From Paracoccaceae bacterium (lineage in GTDB: Bacteria > Pseudomonadota > Alphaproteobacteria > Rhodobacterales > Rhodobacteraceae), in assembly GCA_003332035.1 (NCBI GenBank), contig QOQI01000004.1:1-64000 (forward strand): a stretch of 64,000 nucleotides of DNA, written 5' to 3'. Below are positions 38,524-46,593 of this stretch, one piece after another (within the stretch, counting starts at the first letter, position 1; each line of letters opens with the position of its first letter). A model generated the notes under the pieces. The model saw only the letters and a program-made list of their open reading frames with translations, ran no database searches and was not told the DNA's origin. Both the position numbers and the translations under genes were made by a program.

Positions 38524-39630
38524 GTGTCAGACGAACGCTACATGGCATTAGCGATTTCCCTTGGGCGCCGTAATTTAGGTCAGACTTCGCCAAACCCAAG
38601 TGTTGGATGTGTTCTTGTAAAAAATGATGTAATTGTTGGTAGAGGTTACACGGCTCCTGGTGGAAGGCCTCATGCTGAAACCCAGGCACTAAAACAGGCT
38701 GGATCGGTAGCTAACGGATCTACCGCTTACATAACACTAGAACCATGCTCGCATGAGGGAAAAACTCCCCCATGTGCACAAGCCCTAGTTGAAGCGGGTG
38801 TTAAGCGCGCCGTTATTGCGACCATTGATCCCGATAAAAGGGTAAATGGTAAAGGAATATCCATTCTTGAGGCTGCCGGGATAGAAGTTAAAGTTGGTGT
38901 GCTAGCCGAGCAGGCATCTTTGGATCATGCTGGTTTTTTTTCGTCTCAGAGTGACTGCCGACCATGGATTACTCTTAAATTAGCCACAAGCATCGATGGA
39001 AAAATTGCCACTAGTAAAGGTGATAGTAAGTGGATAACTGGCTCTTCTGCTCGTCATTTTGTTCATAATATGAGACGAAAACACGACGCTATAATGGTGG
39101 GTAGTGGAACCGTGATATCCGATGATCCTAGCTTGAATGTACGGGATTTGGGAACTTGTATACAACCATATAGGATCGTGGTGAGCTCTAATTTGGAAAT
39201 TCCAGTAAAAAGTAATTTGACCAAAACAATTTATGAACAGCCAGTTTGGATATTTCATTCAAACGAAGCATCTGACGAGCGTAAGAGTAAATGGTTAGAT
39301 TTAGGAGCTCAATTGTTTGAATGCCAAGTTGATAATTTTGGTATTTCGATGAAAGATATTATGCAAAAAATATCAGATAAAGGGATAACGAGATTACTTT
39401 GCGAAGGAGGTGGCAAACTTGCAGCTTCGCTTATGCGATCAGAGCTAGTCGATGAAATAGTCACTTTTCATGGAGGTTTGGCTATTGGCGCTGATGGATT
39501 GTCCAGTATTGGGGATTTAGGGATTTATTCGTTGGGTGAGGCAAAACGTTGGCGACTGAATCAAACACTATCTTTTGGTGCTGAGGTTTTAAATATTTGG
39601 CGTCCAACCAGCAAATATATCCAAAATTAG
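38524..39630 (+). CDS. ribD: Bifunctional riboflavin biosynthesis deaminase/reductase
   Basis: 368 aa, GTG start 5 bp after nrdR. The deaminase half has zinc ligands His50 (with catalytic Glu52 in HAETQAL), Cys75 and Cys84 (PCSHEGKTPPC). The reductase half starts near 148 (WITLKLATSIDGKIATSKGDSKWITG) and includes LLCEGGGKLAASLM. It carries out steps two and three of riboflavin synthesis in the cytoplasm. ribE follows after an 89-bp gap in which I saw no FMN riboswitch. Confidence 0.95.
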   Translation: MSDERYMALAISLGRRNLGQTSPNPSVGCVLVKNDVIVGRGYTAPGGRPHAETQALKQAGSVANGSTAYITLEPCSHEGKTPPCAQALVEAGVKRAVIATIDPDKRVNGKGISILEAAGIEVKVGVLAEQASLDHAGFFSSQSDCRPWITLKLATSIDGKIATSKGDSKWITGSSARHFVHNMRRKHDAIMVGSGTVISDDPSLNVRDLGTCIQPYRIVVSSNLEIPVKSNLTKTIYEQPVWIFHSNEASDERKSKWLDLGAQLFECQVDNFGISMKDIMQKISDKGITRLLCEGGGKLAASLMRSELVDEIVTFHGGLAIGADGLSSIGDLGIYSLGEAKRWRLNQTLSFGAEVLNIWRPTSKYIQN

Positions 39631-39719
39631 ATAATTTCTTACCTGACACACTTTTGCTGGAAACTTTTATAGGTTAACTTAACAAAAGGTTATAAATAAT
39701 GTTTGGAGCTTAATCTCGA

Positions 39720-40313
39720 ATGTTTACAGGAATAATTACCGATGTTGGTGAGATTATAGAACTGGAAAAGCGGGGTGACCTTCGCGCACGAATAAAAACA
39801 AATTATGATGCAAAAGGAATTGCGTTTGGTGCATCAATAGCTTGTGATGGAATTTGCCTTACTGCAGTTGATTTTGGAGACAACTGGTTTGATGTTGAGA
39901 TCAGTGCAGAGACGGTCTCTAAGACAATAATCGGATCTGGTTTGTGGGAAATTAACTATAAGGTTAATTTAGAACGCTCACTAAAAGTTGGAGACGAACT
40001 TGGTGGGCATATTGTTTCTGGTCATGTAGATGGAATTGCAACAGTTTCATCTATTGTAGATGAAGGCGACAGCACTAGGTTCACGTTTGAAGCGCCAATG
40101 GAATTAGCTCGTTTTATCGCTCCAAAAGGTTCTGTAGCCTTAAATGGAACTTCTTTGACTGTTAATGAGGTCAAAGAAAACGCATTTGGAATAAATTTGG
40201 TTCCACATACTAAAAAAGTTACGTCATGGAATAAGACCCAGGTAGGGGATCCTATAAATTTAGAAATTGATACCCTTGCAAGGTACGTCGCGCGCTTAGC
40301 GGAATATCAGTAA
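39720..40313 (+). CDS. ribE: Riboflavin synthase alpha chain
   Basis: 197 aa with the two tandem lumazine-binding domains expected. The N-terminus MFTGIITDVGEI and the GGHIVSGHVDG motif at the start of domain two (about 98-108) are diagnostic; FNGTSLTVN appears as ALNGTSLTVNEV. It dismutates two lumazines into riboflavin. It does not overlap the convergent soxR gene (3-bp gap between stops). The ribB/ribH genes are not in the window. Confidence 0.95.
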   Translation: MFTGIITDVGEIIELEKRGDLRARIKTNYDAKGIAFGASIACDGICLTAVDFGDNWFDVEISAETVSKTIIGSGLWEINYKVNLERSLKVGDELGGHIVSGHVDGIATVSSIVDEGDSTRFTFEAPMELARFIAPKGSVALNGTSLTVNEVKENAFGINLVPHTKKVTSWNKTQVGDPINLEIDTLARYVARLAEYQ

Positions 40314-40316
40314 AAT

Positions 40317-40652
40317 TCAGTTATCGTGGCAAAATAAATCGTAAACAACTTCTAAAACTCTTTTAGGCTTATCGTCAGCTAGACGATAATATATTGTTTT
40401 GCCGTCTCGCCTTGGAATAACTAGACCTTCTAGTCTTAGTCTTGACAATTGTTGTGACACCGCAGCCTGCCGAGCCGAAATTAGATCTTCAAGTTCAGTT
40501 ACTGATTTTTCTCCAGACACAAGATGACAAAGGATCATTAGGCGACCTTCATGGCTTATAGCCTTTAAAAAGTTGGATGCTGATCTTGCTTTGTCAACTA
40601 CTGCGTTTAATTCGCTTGGATTAGTATCTTTAGTAATGATTGGCAGTGGCAT
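40317..40652 (-). CDS. soxR: ArsR-family regulator of sulfur oxidation (SoxR / SqrR / BigR type)
   Basis: 111 aa winged helix-turn-helix repressor. The recognition helix lies in SARQAAVSQQLSRLRLEGLV; the wing is PRRDGKTIYYRL. Two cysteines, Cys42 (MILCHLV) and Cys108 (DLFCHDN), match the pair (41 and 107 in SqrR) that forms a tetrasulfide on reaction with persulfides and lets go of DNA; metal-binding ArsR motifs are absent. Its place before soxS, divergent from soxVW, equals that of Paracoccus soxR. It should repress the sox promoters until reduced sulfur is present. Not the redox SoxR of E. coli. Confidence 0.88.
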   Translation of the reverse strand: MPLPIITKDTNPSELNAVVDKARSASNFLKAISHEGRLMILCHLVSGEKSVTELEDLISARQAAVSQQLSRLRLEGLVIPRRDGKTIYYRLADDKPKRVLEVVYDLFCHDN

Positions 40653-40681
40653 AAATTTTTCGCTTTTTATTTAAATTTCTT

Positions 40682-41068
40682 CTAATCAATTGTTTTTATT
40701 TCTGTTGGAGCAGTATACTCAGTTTCCTTTTCAAGGATCACTTCCAATAATTCCCAGAAAAAGTCTTCGCTAGAATATCCTTCTAGCCGGCCCAATTCTT
40801 TATTGTTTTCCATTAAGACAAATGTGGGCGTGAATATAACGTCGCGTTGTAACCCGCTAATTTTATCAATGTCGGTGATATCAATAGTCTTTAATGGTGC
40901 AAACTTCCCCTCTGGGGTTTTTGAGTAAATATGCCCTAATTGATCTTTCCACTCCAAACAGTAGTAGCAGCCTTGCTGCTCAACCATCAGTAGCTCTGCC
41001 GCCATCACTTTTGCAGCAAGAATAGGCATAGCAGAAATTAAAAGGACTATTTTTCCTATCTGCTGCAT
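40682..41068 (-). CDS. soxS: Periplasmic thioredoxin-like protein SoxS
   Basis: 128 aa from ATG 41066-41068, chosen because GGGG sits 5 nt upstream and a signal peptide then begins at residue 1 (MQQIGKIVLLISAMPILAAKVMA). A longer frame to 41203 would cover the soxV start region. The redox motif is CYYC (34-37); FTPTFVLMEN contains the cis-proline. In Paracoccus, SoxS is a periplasmic thiol-disulfide protein that reactivates SoxYZ, and it is co-transcribed with soxR, as the 29-bp gap suggests here. Confidence 0.88.
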   Translation of the reverse strand: MQQIGKIVLLISAMPILAAKVMAAELLMVEQQGCYYCLEWKDQLGHIYSKTPEGKFAPLKTIDITDIDKISGLQRDVIFTPTFVLMENNKELGRLEGYSSEDFFWELLEVILEKETEYTAPTEIKTID

Positions 41069-41101
41069 TTTAACCCCAATTGACGAATTCACCAATATAT
41101 C

Positions 41102-41118
41102 ACATAAATTGAATATGT
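41102..41118. promoter_or_regulatory. Inverted repeat between soxS and soxV, candidate SoxR operator
   Basis: ACATA (41102-41106) and TATGT (41114-41118) form a 5-bp inverted repeat with a 7-base spacer in the 70-bp gap between the divergent soxS and soxV starts. It is 33 bp from the soxS ATG and 20 bp from the soxV ATG, so one repressor here could control both directions. SoxR of Paracoccus is known to act at this intergenic region. It does not show a clean ATTC-N8-GAAT match, though GAAT occurs at 41111-41114. Confidence 0.42.
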
Positions 41119-41138
41119 AAGTTTGCAAGGATTCGTTC

Positions 41139-41870
41139 ATGCTGGATGTGTCAATTTTAGGGGCGTTTTTGGGGGGAATTCTAGTATTTTTCTCGCCATG
41201 CATTCTACCTATTGTTCCCTTTTATTTGAGTTATATGGCGGGTGTTGGCATGGCTTCATTCAATGAAGAAGGGAAACTTCCCGATGATATCCGATTTCGA
41301 GCTATTATTTCCTCGATAGCTTTTTCATTGGGAATTATAAGTGTTTTTGTATTACTCGGCGCAGCCGCCTTCTCTGTATCTAAGTTTTTTCAGTCTTACA
41401 TTACTGAATTTCGCTATTTAGCATCTGGGATAATTTTGGTTATTGGTCTGCATTTTCTGGGCGTTGTTCGTATTGGGATTTTAAATAGGCAGTTTAATCT
41501 TCAGGCAGGTGATACATCAAATATGTCTATTTTTAGCTCCTACGTTGTGGGCTTGGCATTTGCCGCAGGATGGACTCCATGTGTTGGAGGAGTTCTGGCA
41601 GCAGTTTTATTTACAGCGTCTTTTGAAGAGACAGCCCTTAGGGGTGTGGCACTTCTACTGGTTTTCGGTGTAGGTCTAACATTGCCCTTCGTGCTGGCTG
41701 CAGCATTTATCAAACCTTTCCTGCATTTTATTTCACGTTTTCGAGCTCATTTAAGTAAAGTTGAAAAAGCAATGGGTTTGTTACTCATAACTTTTGCATT
41801 TTTGTTATTTTCGAATTCAGTCAATTCAATAGCCTTTTGGATGTTGGAAGTGAGTAACTGGGTTAATTAA
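41139..41870 (+). CDS. soxV: CcdA-like thiol-disulfide transporter SoxV
   Basis: 243 aa with six predicted transmembrane helices. The redox cysteines are Cys21 (FFSPCILPIVPFY) and Cys148 (AAGWTPCVGG), the conserved CcdA/DsbD-beta pair. It carries reducing equivalents from cytoplasmic thioredoxin across the membrane to SoxW, which keeps the SoxYZ carrier cysteine active. An AAGGA ribosome site precedes the ATG. It opens the plus-strand sox genes, 55 bp before soxW. Confidence 0.94.
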   Translation: MLDVSILGAFLGGILVFFSPCILPIVPFYLSYMAGVGMASFNEEGKLPDDIRFRAIISSIAFSLGIISVFVLLGAAAFSVSKFFQSYITEFRYLASGIILVIGLHFLGVVRIGILNRQFNLQAGDTSNMSIFSSYVVGLAFAAGWTPCVGGVLAAVLFTASFEETALRGVALLLVFGVGLTLPFVLAAAFIKPFLHFISRFRAHLSKVEKAMGLLLITFAFLLFSNSVNSIAFWMLEVSNWVN

Positions 41871-41925
41871 TTTTTTAGAACAGGATAATCTAAAGTAATC
41901 ATTTTATTAATATTTGGAGCAAAAC

Positions 41926-42516
41926 ATGAAGTTGTTGAAAACTGTAATCATTCTTAGTTTTATTTATTTTGTTGCACCAGTAAGTGCATTTGCCGCCCAG
42001 ATTGGAGATGATGGACTCCATAAGCAATCTTGGATGCGTGATACTTTTAAGGATTTGAGAGAAGATCTAGATGAAGCAAATTTAGAAGGTAAAAGATTAG
42101 TTTTAATGTTCGAACAGCGTGGATGCGTTTATTGTTCAAAAATGCATAAAGATGTTTATTCTAGAGAAAAAGTATCAAATTACATTGATGAAAATTTCTT
42201 TGTTGTTCAGCTTAATCTGCATGGTGATTTAGAAGTAACTGATTTTGATGGCGAAATACTGTCGGAAAAAGCAATGGCTAGAAAGTGGAGTATTCTTTTT
42301 ACACCAACAGTTTTATATTTACCTCAAGAAGTTGGAGAGGGTTTAACAGCTACGCAAGCAGCCGTTTCTTTTATGCCAGGCGCCTGGTCAGCAGCGACGA
42401 CAATTGATATGTTAACATGGGTAAAAGAAGAGCGTTATCTTTTGGATAATGGCGAGGATTTTCAACGCTACCACGCCCGCAGATTTAATGAACGCAAAGC
42501 TGCGAAGTCAAACTAG
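41926..42516 (+). CDS. soxW: Periplasmic thioredoxin SoxW
   Basis: 196 aa from ATG 41926 (TTTGGAG ribosome site; the TTG at 41914 is part of that site). A signal peptide spans about 1-23 (ending SAFA-AQ). Redox motif CVYC is at 67-70 in MFEQRGCVYCSKMH. The fold is thioredoxin-like, with ILFTPTVLYL as the cis-proline loop. It accepts electrons from SoxV in the periplasm. Its stop lies 12 bp before the ATTC-N8-GAAT box. Confidence 0.93.
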   Translation: MKLLKTVIILSFIYFVAPVSAFAAQIGDDGLHKQSWMRDTFKDLREDLDEANLEGKRLVLMFEQRGCVYCSKMHKDVYSREKVSNYIDENFFVVQLNLHGDLEVTDFDGEILSEKAMARKWSILFTPTVLYLPQEVGEGLTATQAAVSFMPGAWSAATTIDMLTWVKEERYLLDNGEDFQRYHARRFNERKAAKSN

Positions 42517-42527
42517 TTGATTTGTTT

Positions 42528-42543
42528 ATTCGGTTTTTTGAAT
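42528..42543. promoter_or_regulatory. ATTC-N8-GAAT box upstream of soxX, putative SoxR/SqrR operator
   Basis: ATTC (42528-42531), eight bases, then GAAT (42540-42543). This equals the half-site arrangement I recall for persulfide-responsive SqrR binding in Rhodobacter. It lies 12 bp after the soxW stop and about 85 bp before the soxX start, in the soxW-soxX gap where Paracoccus SoxR is known to act. The downstream TTGAAT overlaps the right half-site and could be part of a -35 element, so binding would block the soxX promoter. Confidence 0.6.
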
Positions 42544-42591
42544 TTATTCTTGATTTATACAATTTTTGTGGCCTACGGTATACATTAGGAC

Positions 42592-42612
42592 GTCAAGATT
42601 CCTAATCTTGAC
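42592..42612. promoter_or_regulatory. Perfect 9-bp inverted repeat just before soxX
   Basis: GTCAAGATT (42592-42600), spacer CCT, AATCTTGAC (42604-42612). It lies 6 bp before the GGGAGG ribosome site of soxX. As DNA it is a strong candidate operator; as RNA it would be a 9-bp hairpin with a 3-base loop at the 5' end of the long soxX-F transcript. No T run follows, so it is not a terminator. Confidence 0.5.
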
Positions 42613-42628
42613 TACTATGGGAGGAACT

Positions 42629-43084
42629 ATGAGGCTAACAAAAATTACATTGGCAGCCGTAGTCGCGCTTGGTAGCGCTTCGTTTGCCGAAACAACCGCG
42701 CCTGGAAATATAAAGTTTGGAGAAAACGGTGGGATAGAGCTCTCTCTCACAAGTGTTGCAGGTGATGCAGCAAGTGGAAGAAAAATCTTTATGAACCGAA
42801 AAAAAGGTAATTGTCTAGCATGCCACGTAAATAGTGATATGGCAGAACAAACTTTTCATGGCGAAGTCGGTCCAGAACTAGACGGAGTTGCGGACAGATG
42901 GGAGGCTGCTGAACTTCGAGGTATATTGGTAAACTCAAAAAATATGTTTGAGGGTACTATAATGCCAGCATTTTATAGGGACAGCGGATATAATCGAATT
43001 TTGAAAAAATTTGATGGAAAAACCATCTTGTCTGCTCAGGAGGTCGAAGATCTTCTGGCTTATGTTATGACTTTAAAAGAATAG
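42629..43084 (+). CDS. soxX: SoxX, cytochrome c subunit of the SoxAX complex
   Basis: 151 aa from ATG 42629 (ribosome site GGGAGG; the frame opens at 42566 but those residues are leader DNA). A signal peptide ends at ASFA-ETT (20). One heme c: CLACH at 62-66, with Met112 (GTIMPAFY) the likely axial ligand. SoxX accepts electrons from SoxA, which couples thiosulfate to the SoxYZ cysteine in the periplasm. First gene of the structural sox genes. Confidence 0.95.
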   Translation: MRLTKITLAAVVALGSASFAETTAPGNIKFGENGGIELSLTSVAGDAASGRKIFMNRKKGNCLACHVNSDMAEQTFHGEVGPELDGVADRWEAAELRGILVNSKNMFEGTIMPAFYRDSGYNRILKKFDGKTILSAQEVEDLLAYVMTLKE

Positions 43085-43119
43085 CGAAAGCATTTTTGTA
43101 TGTTAATTAGGAGATTGTT

Positions 43120-43536
43120 ATGAAGTTCACACGACGTGAAACACTGGCAGTGAGCGGAGCAGCATTAGTGGCTACTGTACTGCCGTTAAAATTACTGGCG
43201 TCTACGTCTGATCTTATTTCAGGTATCACGGGTGGTGCGGAGGCATCAGGCGATGGTATAAATTTGACAGCCCCAGAGATTGCAGAAAATGGGAATACTG
43301 TTCCCATTTCAGTTGATGCTCCTGGAGCAGTTGCCATTACGGTGCTGGCGGCAGGTAATCCAACACCTGGTGTTGCTAAATTTAATTTTGGATCGGGATC
43401 AGGTGCTCAGAGCTGTTCGACCCGTATCCGTTTGGCTGGAACACAAGACGTTATCGCTGTTGCTGAAATGGCTGATGGTTCTTTCTCAGCCGCTCACCAG
43501 ACTGTAAAAGTCACAATTGGCGGCTGCGGCGGCTAG
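43120..43536 (+). CDS. soxY: SoxY, sulfur-carrier subunit of SoxYZ
   Basis: 138 aa. A Tat signal (FTRRETLAVSG) shows that it is exported folded, presumably together with SoxZ, which has no signal. The C-terminal carrier arm ends VTIGGCGG, with Cys136 holding the thiosulfate-derived sulfur in the periplasm. Good ribosome site TTAGGAGA. The gap to soxX is 35 bp and to soxZ 18 bp. Confidence 0.97.
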   Translation: MKFTRRETLAVSGAALVATVLPLKLLASTSDLISGITGGAEASGDGINLTAPEIAENGNTVPISVDAPGAVAITVLAAGNPTPGVAKFNFGSGSGAQSCSTRIRLAGTQDVIAVAEMADGSFSAAHQTVKVTIGGCGG

Positions 43537-43554
43537 GTAAAAGGGAGATAAAAA

Positions 43555-43884
43555 ATGGCAAAAGGTGTAAAACCGCGCGTAAAGGTCCCCAAAACTGCAG
43601 CTGCAGGGGAGACAATAACAATAAAAACTTTGATCAGTCACAAAATGGAAACGGGTCGTCGTAAAGATGGCGATGGCAACGTTATTCCCCGCTCAATAAT
43701 AAATAGATTTACCTGCGCGTTTAATGGAAATAGCATAGTGGATGTTAATATGGAGCCAGCGATTTCAGTAAATCCATATTTTCAATTTGAAGCTACTGTG
43801 CCCGAAGCAGGTGAGTTTACATTCACATGGTATGACGACGACGGATCAGTTTACGAGAAGAAAAAGTCAATAAAAATAGCTTAG
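43555..43884 (+). CDS. soxZ: SoxZ, partner subunit of SoxYZ
   Basis: 109 aa, no signal peptide, consistent with co-export with SoxY through Tat. Typical SoxZ start MAKGVKPRVKVPKTAAAGE and C-terminal FEATVPEAGEFTFTWYDDDG. It has the beta-sandwich fold and supports the SoxY swinging arm. AAAGGGAGAT precedes the ATG. Confidence 0.96.
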   Translation: MAKGVKPRVKVPKTAAAGETITIKTLISHKMETGRRKDGDGNVIPRSIINRFTCAFNGNSIVDVNMEPAISVNPYFQFEATVPEAGEFTFTWYDDDGSVYEKKKSIKIA

Positions 43885-43936
43885 AGCAATTCGTTTTTGC
43901 CTAGACTGAAAACAACTTTTTTGGGAGGAAAAGAAA

Positions 43937-44776
43937 ATGAAAATCACGTCGCTTTTACCACTGGCGTTCAGTATCGCAGCGGTGGCTAGTGTTGTGACTG
44001 CAGGCGAAGACTCGACTTTATCGGTTGAAGGCGAAGTCTTTGTGACAAAAATTGCAGCTCCAGCGCATCTTGAAAATGTAGATGAAATATTCTCTGGCTG
44101 GACTTATAGAAGAGATGAGACGCAAGCCCTTCAAATGGACGATTTTGAAAACCCTTCATTCGTTTTTATAGATCAGGCATTAGATCAGTTTGAGATGGTA
44201 GAAGGTTCCGCTGGTAAGGCTTGCTCTTCGTGTCATGAGTCCGCTGAAGTTTTTTCAGGTTTGCGTGCTAGTATGCCTCGGGTAAATTCAGCTGGTGAAC
44301 TGGAAACTATTCCAGAATTGATAAATAATTGCAGAACTGAGCGAATGGGAGCTGAAAAATGGAAATGGTCGGGTGGACAGATGTCTGCAATGCTAGGTCT
44401 AATTGGTCTTCAGTCCCGCGGAATGGCTCTAAACGTTGCGATAGACGGACCAGCGGCTTCCTTTTGGGAAAAAGGGAAGGAGTTATATTATCAGAGGGTG
44501 GGTCAGTTGGATATGGCTTGTTCGAGTTGTCATGAAGACAATTACGGAAACATGATCCGTGCCGATCACTTGTCACAAGGACAAATAAATGGCTTTCCGA
44601 CCTATCGTTTAAAGAATGCTAAATTAAATACTATTCATGGACGTTTCAAAGGTTGCATGAAAAATATAAGAGCCACACCCTTCAAAGAGGGTAGTGACGA
44701 ATTTAAAGCACTTGAACTTTATGTAGCTTCTCGGGCAAACGGACTATCCGTCGAGACCCCTTCGGTTCGGAACTAA
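43937..44776 (+). CDS. soxA: SoxA, diheme cytochrome of the SoxAX complex
   Basis: 279 aa. Signal peptide about 1-22 (VVTAG). Two heme sites: CSSCH 96-100 and CSSCH 195-199, so this is the diheme form. Cys240 in HGRFKGCMKNIRA is the conserved active-site cysteine that ligates heme and is modified as a persulfide. Cys132 may be the axial ligand of heme 1. With SoxX it forms the S-S bond between thiosulfate and SoxY. GGGAGGAAAAG ribosome site. Confidence 0.95.
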   Translation: MKITSLLPLAFSIAAVASVVTAGEDSTLSVEGEVFVTKIAAPAHLENVDEIFSGWTYRRDETQALQMDDFENPSFVFIDQALDQFEMVEGSAGKACSSCHESAEVFSGLRASMPRVNSAGELETIPELINNCRTERMGAEKWKWSGGQMSAMLGLIGLQSRGMALNVAIDGPAASFWEKGKELYYQRVGQLDMACSSCHEDNYGNMIRADHLSQGQINGFPTYRLKNAKLNTIHGRFKGCMKNIRATPFKEGSDEFKALELYVASRANGLSVETPSVRN

Positions 44777-44786
44777 GTTTTTTAGT

Positions 44787-44816
44787 CCTCGCATCGAAAG
44801 GTGCGAGGATTTTTAT
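44787..44816 (+). terminator. Hairpin with GAAA tetraloop between soxA and soxB
   Basis: CCTCGCATC (44787-44795), loop GAAA, GGTGCGAGG (44800-44808): nine pairs including one T-G wobble, closed by a stable GNRA-type loop, then ATTTTTATT. It has terminator form but lies inside the sox gene run, 10 bp after the soxA stop and 60 bp before soxB. It may reduce read-through (attenuation) or protect the upstream mRNA's 3' end. Confidence 0.65.
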
Positions 44817-44869
44817 TACTTAACTTATGCAAAAAATTGCATATGTATATTTTTATGGAATAGATTAAA

Positions 44870-46567
44870 ATGCTATCACGTCGTGATTTTTTACAAATGT
44901 CTATGGCCGCATCGTCACTTTATGGTGCGTCTGGATTTGGGAACTGGGCTAAATTGGCTGCTCAACAAAAGCTAAGCCAAAACCAACTTTTAGAATTTGG
45001 AACATTTGGAAATATATCTCTAATTCATGTTACGGATATACATGGGCAATTAAAGCCAATTTATTTTCGTGAACCTGAAGTGAATCTAGGGGTAGGGAAT
45101 GCTTTTGGAAAAGTTCCTCACATCACAGGATCGGATTTCCGAAAGCTTTATGGTATTGCTGATGGGTCTCCTGCTCACTATGCGCTAACTTATGATGATT
45201 TTATATCCATGGCTAATGGCTATGGTCGCGTTGGTGGGTTAGATCGCGTCGCTACGGTTATAAATTCAATTCGAGCGGACAGGCCTGATGCGCTTTTACT
45301 TGATGGCGGGGATACATGGCATGGCTCATATACATGTTACCATACTCAAGGTCAGGATATGGTAAATGTTATGAATGCTTTGAAGCCAGATGCAATGACT
45401 TTCCATTGGGAATTTACGCTGGGTTCTGATCGCATTTCAGAGATCATTGAAAACCTTCCCTTTGCTGCTTTAGGGCAGAATATTTTTGATGCTGAATGGG
45501 ATGAACCTGCTGAGCTTTTTCCACCTTATAAAATGTTTGAACGAGGTGGATCAAAAATAGCAGTTATTGGTCAAGCATTTCCATATATGCCTATTGCCAA
45601 CCCAGGCTGGATGTTTCCAGAATATAGTTTTGGTATACGCGACTCCAACATGCAGAATATGGTCGATGAAGTTCGCTCCTTAGGTGCAGAAGTAGTTGTT
45701 GTGCTGTCTCATAATGGATTTGATGTTGACAAGAAAATGGCTGGCCGTGTTTCAGGAATTGATGTGATTTTGTCTGGGCATACTCATGATGCTCTGCCAG
45801 AACCTGTTCTAATTGATAAAACTATTATTATTGCCTCTGGCTCAAACGGAAAATTCGTTAGCCGTGTCGATTTAGACGTCCAAAATGGACGTATGATGGG
45901 GTATAAGCACAAATTAATTCCAATTTTTTCTGATGTTATCTCGCCCGATACAACGGTGGCAAAATTGATAGATGAGCAACGCGCTCCGTATACAAATGAA
46001 TTAAGTGAGGTAATTGGGAAATCAGAAAGCCTGCTATATCGAAGAGGAAATTTTAATGGAACTTGGGACGATTTGATATGTGAGGCTCTCATCGAAGAGC
46101 GTGATGCTGATATTTCGATGTCTCCAGGTGTAAGGTGGGGCCCTTCAATTATTCCAGGTCAAGATATCACCCGTGAAGATATATGGAACGTTACCTCAAT
46201 GACGTATGGTAAAGCTTATAGAACAGAATTTACAGGTGAATTTATTCATATTATTCTTGAAGATGTAGCGGATAATTTGTTTAATTCTGATCCCTACTAT
46301 CAACAGGGTGGTGATATGGTGCGGATCGGTGGTATGGGTTATAAAATTGACATAAATAAGCCTCAAGGTAGTCGCATAACGGAAATGACACTTTTAAAGA
46401 CTGGTGAAATAATTGACCCGTCAAAAACGTACATTGTTTCTGGTTGGGCATCAGTGAATGAAGATACTGAAGGGCCTCAGATTTGGGATGTGGTTGAAAA
46501 TTATATTCGAAGGCAGGAAACTATCTCCGTTGAACCTAATAGCAATGTAGAAGTTGTTGGTATTTAA
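44870..46567 (+). CDS. soxB: SoxB, thiosulfohydrolase
   Basis: 565 aa metallophosphatase-fold enzyme of the 5'-nucleotidase family. A Tat signal opens the protein (SRRDFLQMSMAAS). Metal ligands: TDIHGQ (Asp56, His58), DGGDTWHG (from 145), FHWEF near 179, and HNGF and SGHTHDA later. It hydrolyses the sulfonate from SoxY-bound thiosulfate in the periplasm and releases sulfate. Full length. Ribosome site is weak (ATGGAATAGATTAAA), and the preceding hairpin may also modulate its expression. Confidence 0.96.
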   Translation: MLSRRDFLQMSMAASSLYGASGFGNWAKLAAQQKLSQNQLLEFGTFGNISLIHVTDIHGQLKPIYFREPEVNLGVGNAFGKVPHITGSDFRKLYGIADGSPAHYALTYDDFISMANGYGRVGGLDRVATVINSIRADRPDALLLDGGDTWHGSYTCYHTQGQDMVNVMNALKPDAMTFHWEFTLGSDRISEIIENLPFAALGQNIFDAEWDEPAELFPPYKMFERGGSKIAVIGQAFPYMPIANPGWMFPEYSFGIRDSNMQNMVDEVRSLGAEVVVVLSHNGFDVDKKMAGRVSGIDVILSGHTHDALPEPVLIDKTIIIASGSNGKFVSRVDLDVQNGRMMGYKHKLIPIFSDVISPDTTVAKLIDEQRAPYTNELSEVIGKSESLLYRRGNFNGTWDDLICEALIEERDADISMSPGVRWGPSIIPGQDITREDIWNVTSMTYGKAYRTEFTGEFIHIILEDVADNLFNSDPYYQQGGDMVRIGGMGYKIDINKPQGSRITEMTLLKTGEIIDPSKTYIVSGWASVNEDTEGPQIWDVVENYIRRQETISVEPNSNVEVVGI

Positions 46568-46593
46568 TAGAATTGTTAAAGGAAAAATGAATT

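Noticed and set aside
39631-39719. Possible FMN riboswitch before ribE
   Set aside because: The conserved RFN element bases (such as the AGGGGC start and the multi-stem core) are not visible in the 89-bp gap.
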